Positions 1 through 8,361 of a stretch of DNA of 12,727 nucleotides are shown here, in pieces (within the stretch, counting starts at the first letter, position 1; the number at the start of each line of letters is the position of its first letter). This stretch comes from QHWK01 sp035315685 (GTDB lineage: Bacteria; Acidobacteriota; Vicinamibacteria; Vicinamibacterales; CAVVIG01): assembly GCA_035315685.1 (NCBI GenBank), contig DATFXR010000845.1, forward strand, positions 1-12,727. The letters are read 5' to 3'. Both the position numbers and the translations under genes were made by a program. The notes under the pieces were generated by a model. It did not search any database and was not told where the DNA came from. It saw only the letters and a list, made by a program, of their open reading frames with translations.

Positions 1-4
1 AGCG

Positions 5-1051
5 ATGGTCGTAGTCATGGAAGAACGAGCGAGCGAAGCGCAGATCGAGCAGGTGGTGAAGCGCCTCGTCGAAATGGGAATGGACGTTCATCGATCCACC
101 GGCGTGACGCGCACGGTGCTCGGCGCGGTCGGCCAGGGGCATCCCGATCCCGGCCTGATCGAGATGCTCGATGGCGTCCACGAGGTCCTGCGCATCACCT
201 CGCCGTACAAGCTGGCGAGCCGCACCTTCAAGCAGGAGCCGACGGTGATCACGGTCGGCGACGTGCGCATCGGCGGCGACGAGGTGATCGTGATGGCGGG
301 CCCCTGCTCGGCCGAAAGCGAGCCGCAGGTGCGCGCGGCCGCGGCGGCGGTGCGCCGCGCCGGCGCAAAAGTCTTTCGCGGCGGCGCCTTCAAGCCACGC
401 AGCTCGCCGTACAGCTTTCAGGGCCTCGGCGAAGAAGGTCTGCGCCTGCTGCGCGACGCGGCCCGCGCCGAAAACCTCGTGCTGGTCACCGAGGTCATGG
501 ATCTCAGCCAGATCGAGCTGATCGATCAGTATGCCGAGATCTTCCAGGTCGGCGCCCGCAACATGCAGAACTTCACGCTGCTGCGCGAGCTCGGTCACAC
601 CCGCAAGCCGGTCCTGCTGAAGCGCGGCATCTCGGCGACGATCGAAGAGTGGCTCCTGTCGGCCGAGTACGTGCTGAGCGGCGGCAACGGCGACGTGATC
701 CTCTGCGAGCGCGGCATCCGCACGTTCGAGACGGCGACGCGCAACACGTTCGATATCTCGGCGATCCCGGTGGTCAAGAAGCTCAGTCACCTGCCGATCA
801 TCGCCGACCCGAGCCACGGCGCCGGACGCCGCGACATGGTCGCGCCGATGGCTCGCGCCGCGGTCGCGGCAGGCGCGGACGGGTTGATCATCGAGGTCCA
901 TTGCGATCCGGATCACGCGCTCAGCGACGGCGCGCAATCGATGTTCCCCTCGCAGTTCGACCGGCTGATGGCGGAGCTGCGGATCATCGCGCCGGCGATT
1001 GGACGATCCATCTGTCTCGAGCCCGTTGCTCGCCGCGGATGGGGAGCGTGA
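5..1051 (+). CDS. aroF: 3-deoxy-7-phosphoheptulonate (DAHP) synthase, type I-beta
   Basis: Condenses phosphoenolpyruvate and erythrose 4-phosphate to DAHP, the first step of the shikimate pathway, in the cytoplasm. The 348 residues show the Thermotoga-type layout: an N-terminal ferredoxin-like regulatory domain (about 1-70, ending in SPYKLASR) followed by the TIM barrel (about 80-335). Visible motifs are GPCSAES (99-105), KPRSSPYSFQGLGEEGL (130-146), QVGARNMQNF (181-190), CERGIRTFETATRNTFDISA (234-253) and DPSHGAGRR (268-276). The expected metal ligands are C101, H271, E297 and D308. The regulatory domain suggests feedback control by an aromatic amino acid, as in T. maritima. The ATG at 5 gives MVVVMEER, which lines up with the usual M-hydrophobic-VV start; an ATG at 17 is the alternative. 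The gene appears complete and lies 33 bp before tyrA, consistent with an operon. Confidence 0.96.
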   Translation: MVVVMEERASEAQIEQVVKRLVEMGMDVHRSTGVTRTVLGAVGQGHPDPGLIEMLDGVHEVLRITSPYKLASRTFKQEPTVITVGDVRIGGDEVIVMAGPCSAESEPQVRAAAAAVRRAGAKVFRGGAFKPRSSPYSFQGLGEEGLRLLRDAARAENLVLVTEVMDLSQIELIDQYAEIFQVGARNMQNFTLLRELGHTRKPVLLKRGISATIEEWLLSAEYVLSGGNGDVILCERGIRTFETATRNTFDISAIPVVKKLSHLPIIADPSHGAGRRDMVAPMARAAVAAGADGLIIEVHCDPDHALSDGAQSMFPSQFDRLMAELRIIAPAIGRSICLEPVARRGWGA

Positions 1052-1052
1052 C

Positions 1053-1080
1053 GGGACTCGGGGCTGGGGGCTAGGGGCCA
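1053..1080 (+). repeat. GC-rich heptamer tandem repeat (four units) in the aroF-tyrA gap
   Basis: Four consecutive 7-bp units with consensus GGGGCTA (unit starts 1053, 1060, 1067, 1074) fill almost the entire 33-bp gap between the aroF stop and the tyrA start. The last units contain AGGGG at 1073-1077, about 7 bp before the tyrA ATG. This is the only Shine-Dalgarno-like stretch there, so the repeat may supply the ribosome binding site. That role is inference; the heptad periodicity is read directly. Confidence 0.75.
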
Positions 1081-1084
1081 GCTG

Positions 1085-2005
1085 ATGGCGAAGGAACTTC
1101 CAGTCATCCAGCCGAACCAGCGGCCGGCGGCGCAGACGCCGATCTTCGAGAAAATCGGTATCGTCGGCCTGGGTCTGATCGGTGGGTCGATTGCGCTGAA
1201 GGCCCGCGAGCTGTGGCCGACCTCCCTGGTCATCGCCGTCGACAACAAGGACGTGCTCGAGGCGGCGATGCGGCTGCACGCGATCGACGTCGCCGCCGAC
1301 GATCTGATCGTGCTCGCGGAAGCGGACGTCGTCATCCTCGCGGCGCCGGTGAGGCAGAACCTGGCGCTTCTCGCGGAGCTCGACGAGCACGTGCGTCAGC
1401 CGGCCGTCGTCACCGACACCGGCAGCACCAAACGGGCGATCGTCGCGGCGGCGGCGAGCCTGCCGCCGCGATTCACGTTCATCGGCGGCCACCCGTTCGC
1501 CGGTGCCGCGCACGGCGGTCTCGAGCACGCGCGGCCCGATCTCTTCGCCGGCCGCCCGTGGCTGCTCACGCCGGTGGCACGGCGCGCCGGGCCGCCCGAT
1601 CTCACCGGCGATGCGGTCGACAAGCTCACGACGTTCATACGGGCGCTGGGCGGCGAGCCGCGAATCGTTTCGGCCGATTCGCACGATCGAGTGCTCGCGT
1701 TTCTCAGTCATCTGCCGCAGCTCACCGCGAGCGCGCTGATGCAGGTGGTCGGCGATGCGGTCGGCCACGATGGTCTCGCACTCGCAGGCCGCGGGCTCGC
1801 CGACACGACGCGCCTCGCCTCGAGCCCGGCCGACATCTGGCGCGATATCGCCGCCACCAACGCCGACGAGATCGGACCTGCGCTCGATGCATTGATCGCG
1901 GTACTGAAGGATCTGCGCGCAGACCTGCGAGAAGGTGAACGGCTCGAGGAGATCTTCATCGAAGCCGCACGGTGGCGGGCTGCGCTGCGGCATTCCGGCA
2001 ATTAA
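1085..2005 (+). CDS. tyrA: prephenate dehydrogenase (tyrosine branch)
   Basis: Oxidative decarboxylation of prephenate to 4-hydroxyphenylpyruvate with NAD(P)+, the tyrosine branch after chorismate. The 306 residues begin with a short non-conserved lead (1-20), then a Rossmann dinucleotide site IGIVGLGLIGGS (24-35). Family motifs follow: DTGSTK (111-116, in place of the usual DVGSVK), GGHPFAGAAHGG (134-145) and FLSHLPQL (206-213). H136 and H209 match the catalytic and substrate-binding histidines of the family. TRLASSPADIW (242-252) is the usual helical-domain motif. No ACT or chorismate mutase domain is fused on, so this is the monofunctional form. The last two codons and TAA stop (GGC AAT TAA) run into an AT-rich heptamer repeat. 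The ATG at 1085 has a weak AGGGG site. Cotranscription with aroF is likely. Confidence 0.94.
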   Translation: MAKELPVIQPNQRPAAQTPIFEKIGIVGLGLIGGSIALKARELWPTSLVIAVDNKDVLEAAMRLHAIDVAADDLIVLAEADVVILAAPVRQNLALLAELDEHVRQPAVVTDTGSTKRAIVAAAASLPPRFTFIGGHPFAGAAHGGLEHARPDLFAGRPWLLTPVARRAGPPDLTGDAVDKLTTFIRALGGEPRIVSADSHDRVLAFLSHLPQLTASALMQVVGDAVGHDGLALAGRGLADTTRLASSPADIWRDIAATNADEIGPALDALIAVLKDLRADLREGERLEEIFIEAARWRAALRHSGN

Positions 2006-2116
2006 GAATTAGCAACTAAGAATTAAGACTTCGTTGTCACGGCGAAACTCGAAGTTGCATCGCAGCGAGTCGACGAATTCTTAATTCTTAATTCTTAATT
2101 CTAAATTCTTAATTAA
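2000..2116. terminator. AT-rich inverted heptamer repeat between convergent genes, likely bidirectional terminator
   Basis: The left arm (2000-2027) is four 7-bp units of the AATTAAG type. The right arm (2076-2116) is five units of AATTCTT/AATTCTA plus a partial unit. AATTCTT is the reverse complement of AAGAATT, so the arms can pair around a 48-bp GC-mixed core (2028-2075). The tyrA TAA (2003-2005) lies in the left arm and the TAA of the minus-strand cytidylyltransferase (2113-2115) in the right arm. A hairpin with T-rich runs between convergent genes could end transcription both ways. The repeat structure is seen; the terminator role is inferred. Confidence 0.7.
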
Positions 2117-2889
2117 CGCCGCTCTGGCGGATCAGCAGCGAGCGATCTGGCCAACCCTTCATTCCGCACGATCCCCCGGTTCAGCGTCACGAGCTCCGGC
2201 TGGCGTGCGAGGAGGTCGAGGATGTCTTTGGTGGTGAACGCGGGATTGGCGGGATAGAGCGCCTCGTAGATCCGCGTGACCAGCTCGAAATCTGCCGGCT
2301 CGTCCACCGTCCAGCGAAGATGCGAAAGGTCCACGTCGCTGGCGACGCCGCGGACGCGGAAGCGATCACGCTGCCGGTTGATGAACTGGGTGACGTGTTC
2401 GCGGTCCGATGGCCGCGTCGCCTCCGTCCACGCCGCCTCGAGCGCGCTGAACCGCATCACCTCGACGTCGAGACCGTCAGGGAACGACGGCTCGGCACCC
2501 GAGTAGTCGAGCGACTCGTCCACGCACGCCGCGACGACCCGATCAATCAGGTCGGGATCGGCGAGCGGGCAATCGCCGGTCAGTCGGACGACGTGCTGCG
2601 GCCGGAACGGCAAAGCCGCCCGATAGAAGCGGTCGAGCACGTCGTTGAGACTGCCCCGGTAGCAGCGCACGCCGGCCGCCGCGCACAGTTCGGCGATCGC
2701 GCTGTCGTCGGGATCGCTGCTCGTCGCCACGACCAGCGCGTCGAGCGTGCGAGCGCGCCGCACGCGATCGAGCTGATGCAGCAGCATCGGCCTGCCGAGG
2801 ATCGACTTCAACACCTTCCGCGGCAATCGCGACGAGGAGACGCGGGCCTGAAGAATGGCGAGGACTGCGGTCGCTGACGGCGGCGTCAT
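2113..2889 (-). CDS. SpsF-like cytidylyltransferase family protein
   Basis: Nucleotidyltransferase of the SpsF/NeuA-like cytidylyltransferase family (GT-A fold). Relatives activate sugars, often nonulosonic-acid type, for surface or flagellar glycans; the substrate here is unknown. The 258 residues carry the nucleotide-binding N-terminus ILQARVSSSRLPRKVL (12-27), VRLTGDCPLADPDLID (101-116, metal-binding region), PDGLDVEV (137-144), DREHVTQFI (162-170) and LRWTVDEPADFELV (191-204). These place it in the SpsF branch rather than true CMP-sialate synthases. The reading frame stays open far upstream inside the permease gene, but homology begins at this ATG. The ATG overlaps the permease TGA as ATGA (2886-2889), so translation is probably coupled. 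No other nonulosonate genes (NeuB-type synthase, aminotransferase, epimerase) are visible, so the gene is out of its usual setting. Confidence 0.88.
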   Translation of the reverse strand: MTPPSATAVLAILQARVSSSRLPRKVLKSILGRPMLLHQLDRVRRARTLDALVVATSSDPDDSAIAELCAAAGVRCYRGSLNDVLDRFYRAALPFRPQHVVRLTGDCPLADPDLIDRVVAACVDESLDYSGAEPSFPDGLDVEVMRFSALEAAWTEATRPSDREHVTQFINRQRDRFRVRGVASDVDLSHLRWTVDEPADFELVTRIYEALYPANPAFTTKDILDLLARQPELVTLNRGIVRNEGLARSLAADPPERR

Positions 2890-5435
2890 TCGTAGCGCAG
2901 CGCCACCATCGGATCGACACCGGCGGCGCGCCGCGCCGGCAGATAACCCGCGAGCGCCGACACGATGATCATGACGCCGGTCGCAACGGCGATCGCCGCC
3001 GGATCGGTCGCGGCGAGGCCGAAGAGGAGCGTCGTGACCAGGCGGCCGGCCGCGAGCGCGCCAACGAGGCCAATCGCGATGCCGACGGCGACCATCCTCA
3101 TCGATTCTTTCATCACCAACCCGACGACGTCGAGGCGCCGCGCGCCGAGCGCCATGCGGACGCCGATCTCGTTGGTCCGCCGCGCGACGCTGTACGACAT
3201 CAGGCCGAACAAGCCAATCGACGCCAGCAGCAGCGCCAGCACGCCGAACAGCAGGTACGCCTGCGCGAACAGCCGCTCCTGCGCGAGCCGCCCCTCGACC
3301 GCTTCGGCTTGCGTCGTCATGCTGACGATCGGCACGTTCGGATCGACGCGGCGAACCGCGTCGCGAACCGTGTTGACGAGCGCGGCCGGATCCGCCGCCG
3401 TCCGGACCTCGAACGACACACCGGGGCAGCATCGCTGGCGCAGCGGAAAGTACATCGTCGGGGGCGCGGCATCGCGAACGCTGTTGTACTTGATGTCGCG
3501 GACGATGCCGACGATCTCGATCTGGGTGCGGTTCTCGGTGAGGTTTCCGAATCGCCTGCCGATCGGATCCTCGGCGGCGGCAAAGTACGCACGCGCGGCC
3601 GCTTCGTTGATGACGGCCACCCGTGGCGCCTTGTCGTCGTCACGATCCGTGAACGTTCGCCCGCGCAGCGTGCGGATGCCGAGCGTCGCGAAGAAACTGG
3701 GCGACACCGTCATCTGGTACATGCTGTTGCCGCGCAATCGGGTGGACTCGCCTCGTGACGCGCTGCCGCTGTACTGATGTCCTTCGATGAAGATGTCGCT
3801 CGAGCTGACGCCGCCGCTCAGCAGCGGCGGCTGCGAGAAGCCGACCGCCTTCACCCCGGGCAGCGTGGCGAGGCGCTGCTCGAGTTCGGCGTAGTACGAC
3901 GCCGTGTGCGCTTTGTCGTAGCGGGCGAGCACCGGCGAGACGCGGAACAGCATCAGGTTCATCGTGTCGAACCCGACGTCGACGCTGCGCAGGTTACGAA
4001 GCGTGGTCAGGAAGAGCCCTGCACCGACGAGCAGCACGAGCGACAGCGCCACCTGCACGATCAGCAGCGCCCTCGACAACCGGGTCCGCCCACCGGTCGA
4101 GGTGCGGCTGGTGTCCTTCAGCGCGGAGCTGACGTCGAGCGCTGTCGCGCGCAAGGCGGGGACGAGGCCGAACAGTAACCCGGTTGCGAACGTGAGCGCT
4201 GCAACGAACGCGAACAGGCGCCAGTCGAACGGCGCGGTCGCGGCGGGCAGCGGCAGCAGCTGGCGGCTCCAGTGGCCGACGATCGCACCCGCCACCCCGC
4301 CGACGGCGGCGAGCAGCGTGCTCTCAGTGAGCAACTGCCGGACCAGCCGCCACCGCGACGCGCCGAGCGAGAGCCGCACCGAGATCTCCTTCCGCCGCGC
4401 GGCGGCGCGCGAGAGCAGCAGGTTGGCGACGTTCGCGCAGACGATCAACAGCAGAACGAGGACAACCGCGCTCAAGAGCGTGACCGACTGGAGATCGCGC
4501 GTGCCCGCATCGTAGATACCGCGCCGCGCCGGTTCGATGCGCAGATGTGGAACCGCCGTTCGATCGCGGTTGCGCGAGATCGCGCGATCGGCATCGGTCA
4601 ACGACGCGACAGAGGAGGTCCATCCGGCCCGCGCGGTCTGCTGAAACACGCCGTCCAGGCTGCCCTCGACCTGCTGTGCGGTGACCCCCGGCCTGAGGCG
4701 TCCCACGACCTGCAGCCACCAGGTCGTCGGCTTCTGCAGCCTGCCGGAGTCGTCCATGCGCGAGTCCAGCACGACCGGCACCGTGATGTCCGGGGCCTTG
4801 CCGAGCGCCTGCTGAATCCCGCTGAACCACGACGGCGTGACTCCGACGATGGTGACCGGCGTGTCCGAGAGCTGCACCACCGTACCGAGCGCCGATGGGC
4901 TGCCTCCGAAGCGCCGCTTCCACAACCCTTCGCTGATGACGCCGACCGGTGGCGCGCCCGCCTGGTCGTCGTCGGGATTGAGGACGCGTCCGACGAGCGC
5001 GGGGACGCCGAGGACGCGGTAGAAATTGCCAGCGGCGACGTATACCGACACGATCTCGGCGCTGCCGCCGATGACGATGTTGGCCTGGCTCTGCGGTGCG
5101 CCGGCCGCGACGTCGACCAGCGTCGAGCGACTGCTGTCGCGAAGCGTTGCGAACATCGGATAGGAAAACGTCGCGCGGATGTCGCGACCCGCCTGGTCCA
5201 TGCCCGACGATCCGTAGTCGCTGAAGTCGTTGCCCATGTCGTTCTTGCCGACCCACTTCACCCGCACCAGCGTGTCGGGGTGGTCGACGGGGATCGCCGT
5301 GAAGAGCAGGCCGTTGACCGCACCGAACAGCGCGGTGTTCGCTCCGATGCCCAGCGCGATCGACAGCACGACGACGAGCGTCCAGCCTTTGCTTTGAAGG
5401 AGGAGCCGCAGAGCCTGTCGCAGATCCTGAAGCAT
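2886..5435 (-). CDS. FtsX/MacB-type duplicated permease (ADOP family)
   Basis: Inner-membrane protein of the MacB/FtsX permease superfamily, in the duplicated form common in Acidobacteria (ADOP). Of the 849 residues, about 17-38 form the first membrane helix (LVVVLSIALGIGANTALFGAV), followed by a MacB-like periplasmic domain to about 300. A helix cluster follows (VTLLSAVVLVLLLIVCANVANLLLSR, then RKEISVRLSLGASRWRLVRQ). The pattern then repeats: helix ALLIVQVALSLVLLVGAGLF, a second periplasmic domain, and a C-terminal FtsX domain with RRTNEIGVRMALGARR and the terminal motif DPMVALRYE. Single-copy MacB relatives need an ATPase; none is encoded nearby, which is usual for this orphan class. Substrate and function are unknown. 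A GGAGA site lies 5 bp before the ATG. The gene ends in an ATGA overlap with the cytidylyltransferase and is probably in an operon with the M16 gene upstream. Confidence 0.92.
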   Translation of the reverse strand: MLQDLRQALRLLLQSKGWTLVVVLSIALGIGANTALFGAVNGLLFTAIPVDHPDTLVRVKWVGKNDMGNDFSDYGSSGMDQAGRDIRATFSYPMFATLRDSSRSTLVDVAAGAPQSQANIVIGGSAEIVSVYVAAGNFYRVLGVPALVGRVLNPDDDQAGAPPVGVISEGLWKRRFGGSPSALGTVVQLSDTPVTIVGVTPSWFSGIQQALGKAPDITVPVVLDSRMDDSGRLQKPTTWWLQVVGRLRPGVTAQQVEGSLDGVFQQTARAGWTSSVASLTDADRAISRNRDRTAVPHLRIEPARRGIYDAGTRDLQSVTLLSAVVLVLLLIVCANVANLLLSRAAARRKEISVRLSLGASRWRLVRQLLTESTLLAAVGGVAGAIVGHWSRQLLPLPAATAPFDWRLFAFVAALTFATGLLFGLVPALRATALDVSSALKDTSRTSTGGRTRLSRALLIVQVALSLVLLVGAGLFLTTLRNLRSVDVGFDTMNLMLFRVSPVLARYDKAHTASYYAELEQRLATLPGVKAVGFSQPPLLSGGVSSSDIFIEGHQYSGSASRGESTRLRGNSMYQMTVSPSFFATLGIRTLRGRTFTDRDDDKAPRVAVINEAAARAYFAAAEDPIGRRFGNLTENRTQIEIVGIVRDIKYNSVRDAAPPTMYFPLRQRCCPGVSFEVRTAADPAALVNTVRDAVRRVDPNVPIVSMTTQAEAVEGRLAQERLFAQAYLLFGVLALLLASIGLFGLMSYSVARRTNEIGVRMALGARRLDVVGLVMKESMRMVAVGIAIGLVGALAAGRLVTTLLFGLAATDPAAIAVATGVMIIVSALAGYLPARRAAGVDPMVALRYE

Positions 5436-5440
5436 GGAGA

Positions 5441-5445
5441 TCTCC
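5441..5445 (-). promoter_or_regulatory. Shine-Dalgarno site of the ADOP permease
   Basis: On the minus strand the sequence reads GGAGA, then 5 bp, then ATG. This supports the chosen start at 5435 and is one of the few good ribosome binding sites in the window. Confidence 0.7.
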
Positions 5446-5459
5446 GACCGAATTGAGGC

Positions 5460-5513
5460 GTAGGGCGGCCTTTCAGGCCGCCCGCGGCGGCCGCCCTGAA
5501 AGGGCGGCCTACC
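5460..5513. repeat. Double-hairpin (BIME/REP-like) element between the M16 and permease genes
   Basis: Two perfect hairpins sit side by side. The first has arms 5464-5471 and 5475-5482 (GGCGGCCT with its complement) around a 3-nt loop TTC. The second has arms 5489-5497 and 5501-5509 (9 bp) around loop GAA. The ends GTAGG... (5460) and ...CCTAC (5508-5512) are also inverted relative to each other. The layout of two opposed hairpins resembles a bacterial interspersed mosaic element. It lies in the 96-bp gap after the M16 stop and before the permease start, where it could stabilise the upstream mRNA end or attenuate read-through. The structure is seen; the function is inferred. Confidence 0.75.
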
Positions 5514-5531
5514 ACGGATTCATCGTGCGAC

Positions 5532-8342
5532 TCATTGCGTCGCGGCCGGCACGAGCGTCACGACGGTCATCCGGTCCGACGGGAAGTACTTCTTGAACGT
5601 CTCCTGCAGCACCTGCGGCGTGACGGCGTCGATGCGCTTCGGCCGGCTGAGAATCTCGCCGGGATCGCGGTTGTAGGTCTGGATCGTCTGGAGCCGGCCG
5701 AGCCAGTAGTCGTTGGTCCTCAGCGCCGTCTCGTAGCCTCGCCGCGCCGATTCCTTCGCGCGGTTGGTCAAATCCGCCGACGGACCCTCTTTCTGCAGCC
5801 GCGCGATCTCCTGCATCGCGCGATCGATCATCGTGTCGAGATTCTTCGGGTCGGCGCCGAATCGAATCTGGATGTGGCCTTCGCCTTTCTGTGGCAGCGG
5901 CTGCGACAGGCCGACGCTGACCGTGTAGGTCTGACCGAGCTCCTCGCGGAGAATGTCGCGCAACGCGATGTCGAGCACGGTGTTCGCCGCGATCACGAAT
6001 TCCTGTTCCTGGGGATCGATCGACGGGTCGGCGAAAAAGCTGAGCACCGACTGCCCGCGTGGCTCACGCCCCGCTTCGACCTTCTCCTTGACGATCGTCG
6101 ACGGGAAGTGGAGCCCGACGTCTTTGAAGCTCGACGCCTTCTGGCCGGTCGAGGGCAGCGTTCCGATGTACTGCGTGAGCAGCGGGATCGCGTCGTCCAG
6201 CTTGAAGGCGCCGACCATGAAGAAGGTGAAGTCGGCGGCGTTCGCGAAGCGCGCGCGGTAGAAGGCGATCATCCGGTCACGTTTGAGCGTGGCCACTCGT
6301 TCCGGCGTGAGCGGCTGCGACGTGTAGTGATCGGACGTGTTCACCTGCGACAGCTTCTCGCCGAAGATCTGCTGCGGCGACCGGCCGCGGTTGGCCACCG
6401 CCGCGTCGAGCTGCTTCTTGAGCAGCGCGAACGACTCCTCATCGTCGCCCGGAGCGGTCACGTCCTGGTAGAGCAGCTGTAACGCGGTTTCGAGCTGTGC
6501 CGGCGGCGCGCTGCCGGAGACGCCATGTGACGAGAGCGAGATGAACGGCCGCGCCACCACCAGCTTGCCGGTGAGCACCTTCTGGAGATCGGTCGCCTTC
6601 AGACCGCCCACGCCCGCTTCGCTGACCAGCGCGGTCGCCATCGAGGCATCGAGGAACTCGTCGGGCGGCGCGAGCGACGCACCGCCCATGGCGTTGAGCG
6701 AGAACAGAATCTGGTCGTTCTTGAAGTCGGTCGGTTTCAGCCACGCCTCCACGCCGTTCGCGAACTTCACGATCGTGACGCCGACGTCGTCGATCGCCCG
6801 GCGCGACGCCACGGCACCGCCGCCCGGCGCCTTTTCCATCAGCCCGCGGGTCGCGCTCGTATCGGTCCATGGCGTCACGCGCGTGTTGGCCGCCGTGGCG
6901 ATCGCCGCCTGCAGCTCGGCGTCGGTCGGCACTTTCACGCCGTTCTTCTGCGGCATGGTCGCGAGGATCACGCGGCTGTCGTCCTTGAGCAGGGAGCGCG
7001 CCAGGCTCGAGGTGTCGGCGTCGGTGATCGTCGGCAGCAGCTGCTGCACCAGCTGGTACTCGTACTCGATGCCCGGGCTCGGCTCGCCGTTGAGGAAATA
7101 GCTGATGTACTCCTGCGCGAACGATCCGCTCTCGGTCTTGTCGCGGTCGGTGTACGCGTGCTCGTAGAACGCCTTCATCCAGGCCTTGGCGCGATCGATC
7201 TCCGACGCGCCGAAGCCGAACTCCTTCACGCGCATCGCCTCGGTGGTGAGCACCCCGATGCCGTCCTCCAGCCTGCCGTCCTGCACCGTGGCCTGCATGT
7301 CGAAGGTGGCGACGTCTTTGCTCAGGGAGCTGTTGCCGGCACCGGCGCTGAGGAACTTTGCATCGGGTTTGCGTTCGAGCTCGCCGAACCGCTCGTCCAT
7401 GATGTGATCGACGATCCGCGCGACCAGGTCGCGGCGATAGTCGCCCACTTTCTGCTCGTCCTCGCGCGGCCGTTTGCGGACGATGCTCACACTCGATCGG
7501 GTGACCTCCGGATCGGCAACGACGCTGACCAGCGTCTGCTGATGGAGCGGTACCTTGCGATCGGGCGGTTGTGCGGCGGGCGCGCGCGCGGTCAGCGGCG
7601 TAAACGTCGTCCGGATCGTCTGCTCGATCTGCTGCGGATCGGTGTCCCCGACGGCGATCACGGCGATGCGGTCCGGCCGATACCAGGTGTCGTAGAACGC
7701 GCGCAGGCGCTCGGGCGGCGCAGTGCGGAGGATCTCCGGCTTGCCGATCGGCAGCCGCTCGGCGTAGCGGGACTGATAGAAGAGGATCGGCAACTGCTTG
7801 TCGCGAATTCGTGATCCCGCGCCGAGACCGCCGCGCCACTCTTCGATGACGACACCGCGCTCTTTGTCGATCTCCTCCTTGGTCAGGGAGAGCCCGCCGG
7901 CGAAATCGGCGAGGGCGGTAACCGCCTTCTGCACGACTTCGGGCTGATCGCTCGGCACGTCGAGCATGTAGACCGTTTCGTCGAAGCTGGTGTAGGCATT
8001 GACGTGCGGACCGAGACGCGCGCCGATCGACTCGAAGTACGACACCAGTTCCCCGGGTTTGAAGTGCGCGCTGCCGTTGAACGCCATGTGCTCGATGAGG
8101 TGCGCGAGACCCTGCTGATCGTCGGCCTCGAAGAGCGATCCCGCCTTCACGGCGAGCCGGAGCGACAGCCGCTTCGCGGGCCGTCCGTTCTGCCGGATGA
8201 AGTACTTCAGTCCGTTCGGCAGAGTCGCGGTCTTGACTGCGCGGTCGAACGGGATGGTCTGCTGGAGATCGACGGTCTGTGCGACCAGGCCGGCGACGGC
8301 GAGCAGCGTGACGGAGGAGAGAACGAGAAGGTGCTTCTTCAT
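5532..8342 (-). CDS. Secreted M16 family zinc metallopeptidase (PqqL-like)
   Basis: Pitrilysin-family (M16) zinc peptidase exported to the periplasm. The 936 residues match the two-half architecture and length of PqqL-type proteins. A signal peptide is visible (KK then LLVLSSVTLLAVAGLVA, about 1-21). The inverted zinc motif HLIEH is at 81-85 (H81, E84 catalytic, H85), and the third ligand is E161 in DKERGVVIEEWR, 76 residues on, the usual spacing. The C-terminal half (about 500-936) is the second M16 domain pair, lacks HxxEH, and should form the inactive half of the clamshell. The substrate is unknown; relatives degrade small proteins or peptides. The start is chosen at the ATG encoding MKKHLL because the signal peptide begins there. 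An in-frame ATG 15 bp upstream (8357, adding MDRSH) is possible; neither has a strong ribosome binding site. Double-hairpin elements flank the gene on both sides. Confidence 0.93.
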   Translation of the reverse strand: MKKHLLVLSSVTLLAVAGLVAQTVDLQQTIPFDRAVKTATLPNGLKYFIRQNGRPAKRLSLRLAVKAGSLFEADDQQGLAHLIEHMAFNGSAHFKPGELVSYFESIGARLGPHVNAYTSFDETVYMLDVPSDQPEVVQKAVTALADFAGGLSLTKEEIDKERGVVIEEWRGGLGAGSRIRDKQLPILFYQSRYAERLPIGKPEILRTAPPERLRAFYDTWYRPDRIAVIAVGDTDPQQIEQTIRTTFTPLTARAPAAQPPDRKVPLHQQTLVSVVADPEVTRSSVSIVRKRPREDEQKVGDYRRDLVARIVDHIMDERFGELERKPDAKFLSAGAGNSSLSKDVATFDMQATVQDGRLEDGIGVLTTEAMRVKEFGFGASEIDRAKAWMKAFYEHAYTDRDKTESGSFAQEYISYFLNGEPSPGIEYEYQLVQQLLPTITDADTSSLARSLLKDDSRVILATMPQKNGVKVPTDAELQAAIATAANTRVTPWTDTSATRGLMEKAPGGGAVASRRAIDDVGVTIVKFANGVEAWLKPTDFKNDQILFSLNAMGGASLAPPDEFLDASMATALVSEAGVGGLKATDLQKVLTGKLVVARPFISLSSHGVSGSAPPAQLETALQLLYQDVTAPGDDEESFALLKKQLDAAVANRGRSPQQIFGEKLSQVNTSDHYTSQPLTPERVATLKRDRMIAFYRARFANAADFTFFMVGAFKLDDAIPLLTQYIGTLPSTGQKASSFKDVGLHFPSTIVKEKVEAGREPRGQSVLSFFADPSIDPQEQEFVIAANTVLDIALRDILREELGQTYTVSVGLSQPLPQKGEGHIQIRFGADPKNLDTMIDRAMQEIARLQKEGPSADLTNRAKESARRGYETALRTNDYWLGRLQTIQTYNRDPGEILSRPKRIDAVTPQVLQETFKKYFPSDRMTVVTLVPAATQ

Positions 8343-8361
8343 ATGCGATCGATCCATCCGT

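Noticed and set aside
2000..2116. CRISPR-like array
   Set aside because: Units are only 7 bp, directly adjacent with no unique spacers, and the two arms are inverted; no cas gene is near.
2113..2889. Part of a sialic or legionaminic acid biosynthesis cluster
   Set aside because: No NeuB-type synthase, epimerase, aminotransferase or glycosyltransferase is encoded nearby, so only the family assignment is supported.
2890..3432. Upstream extension of the cytidylyltransferase frame by 181 codons
   Set aside because: The extension lies inside the permease gene in another frame and is low-complexity Arg/Ala/Gly. The family N-terminus begins right after the ATG at 2889, which also forms the ATGA overlap.
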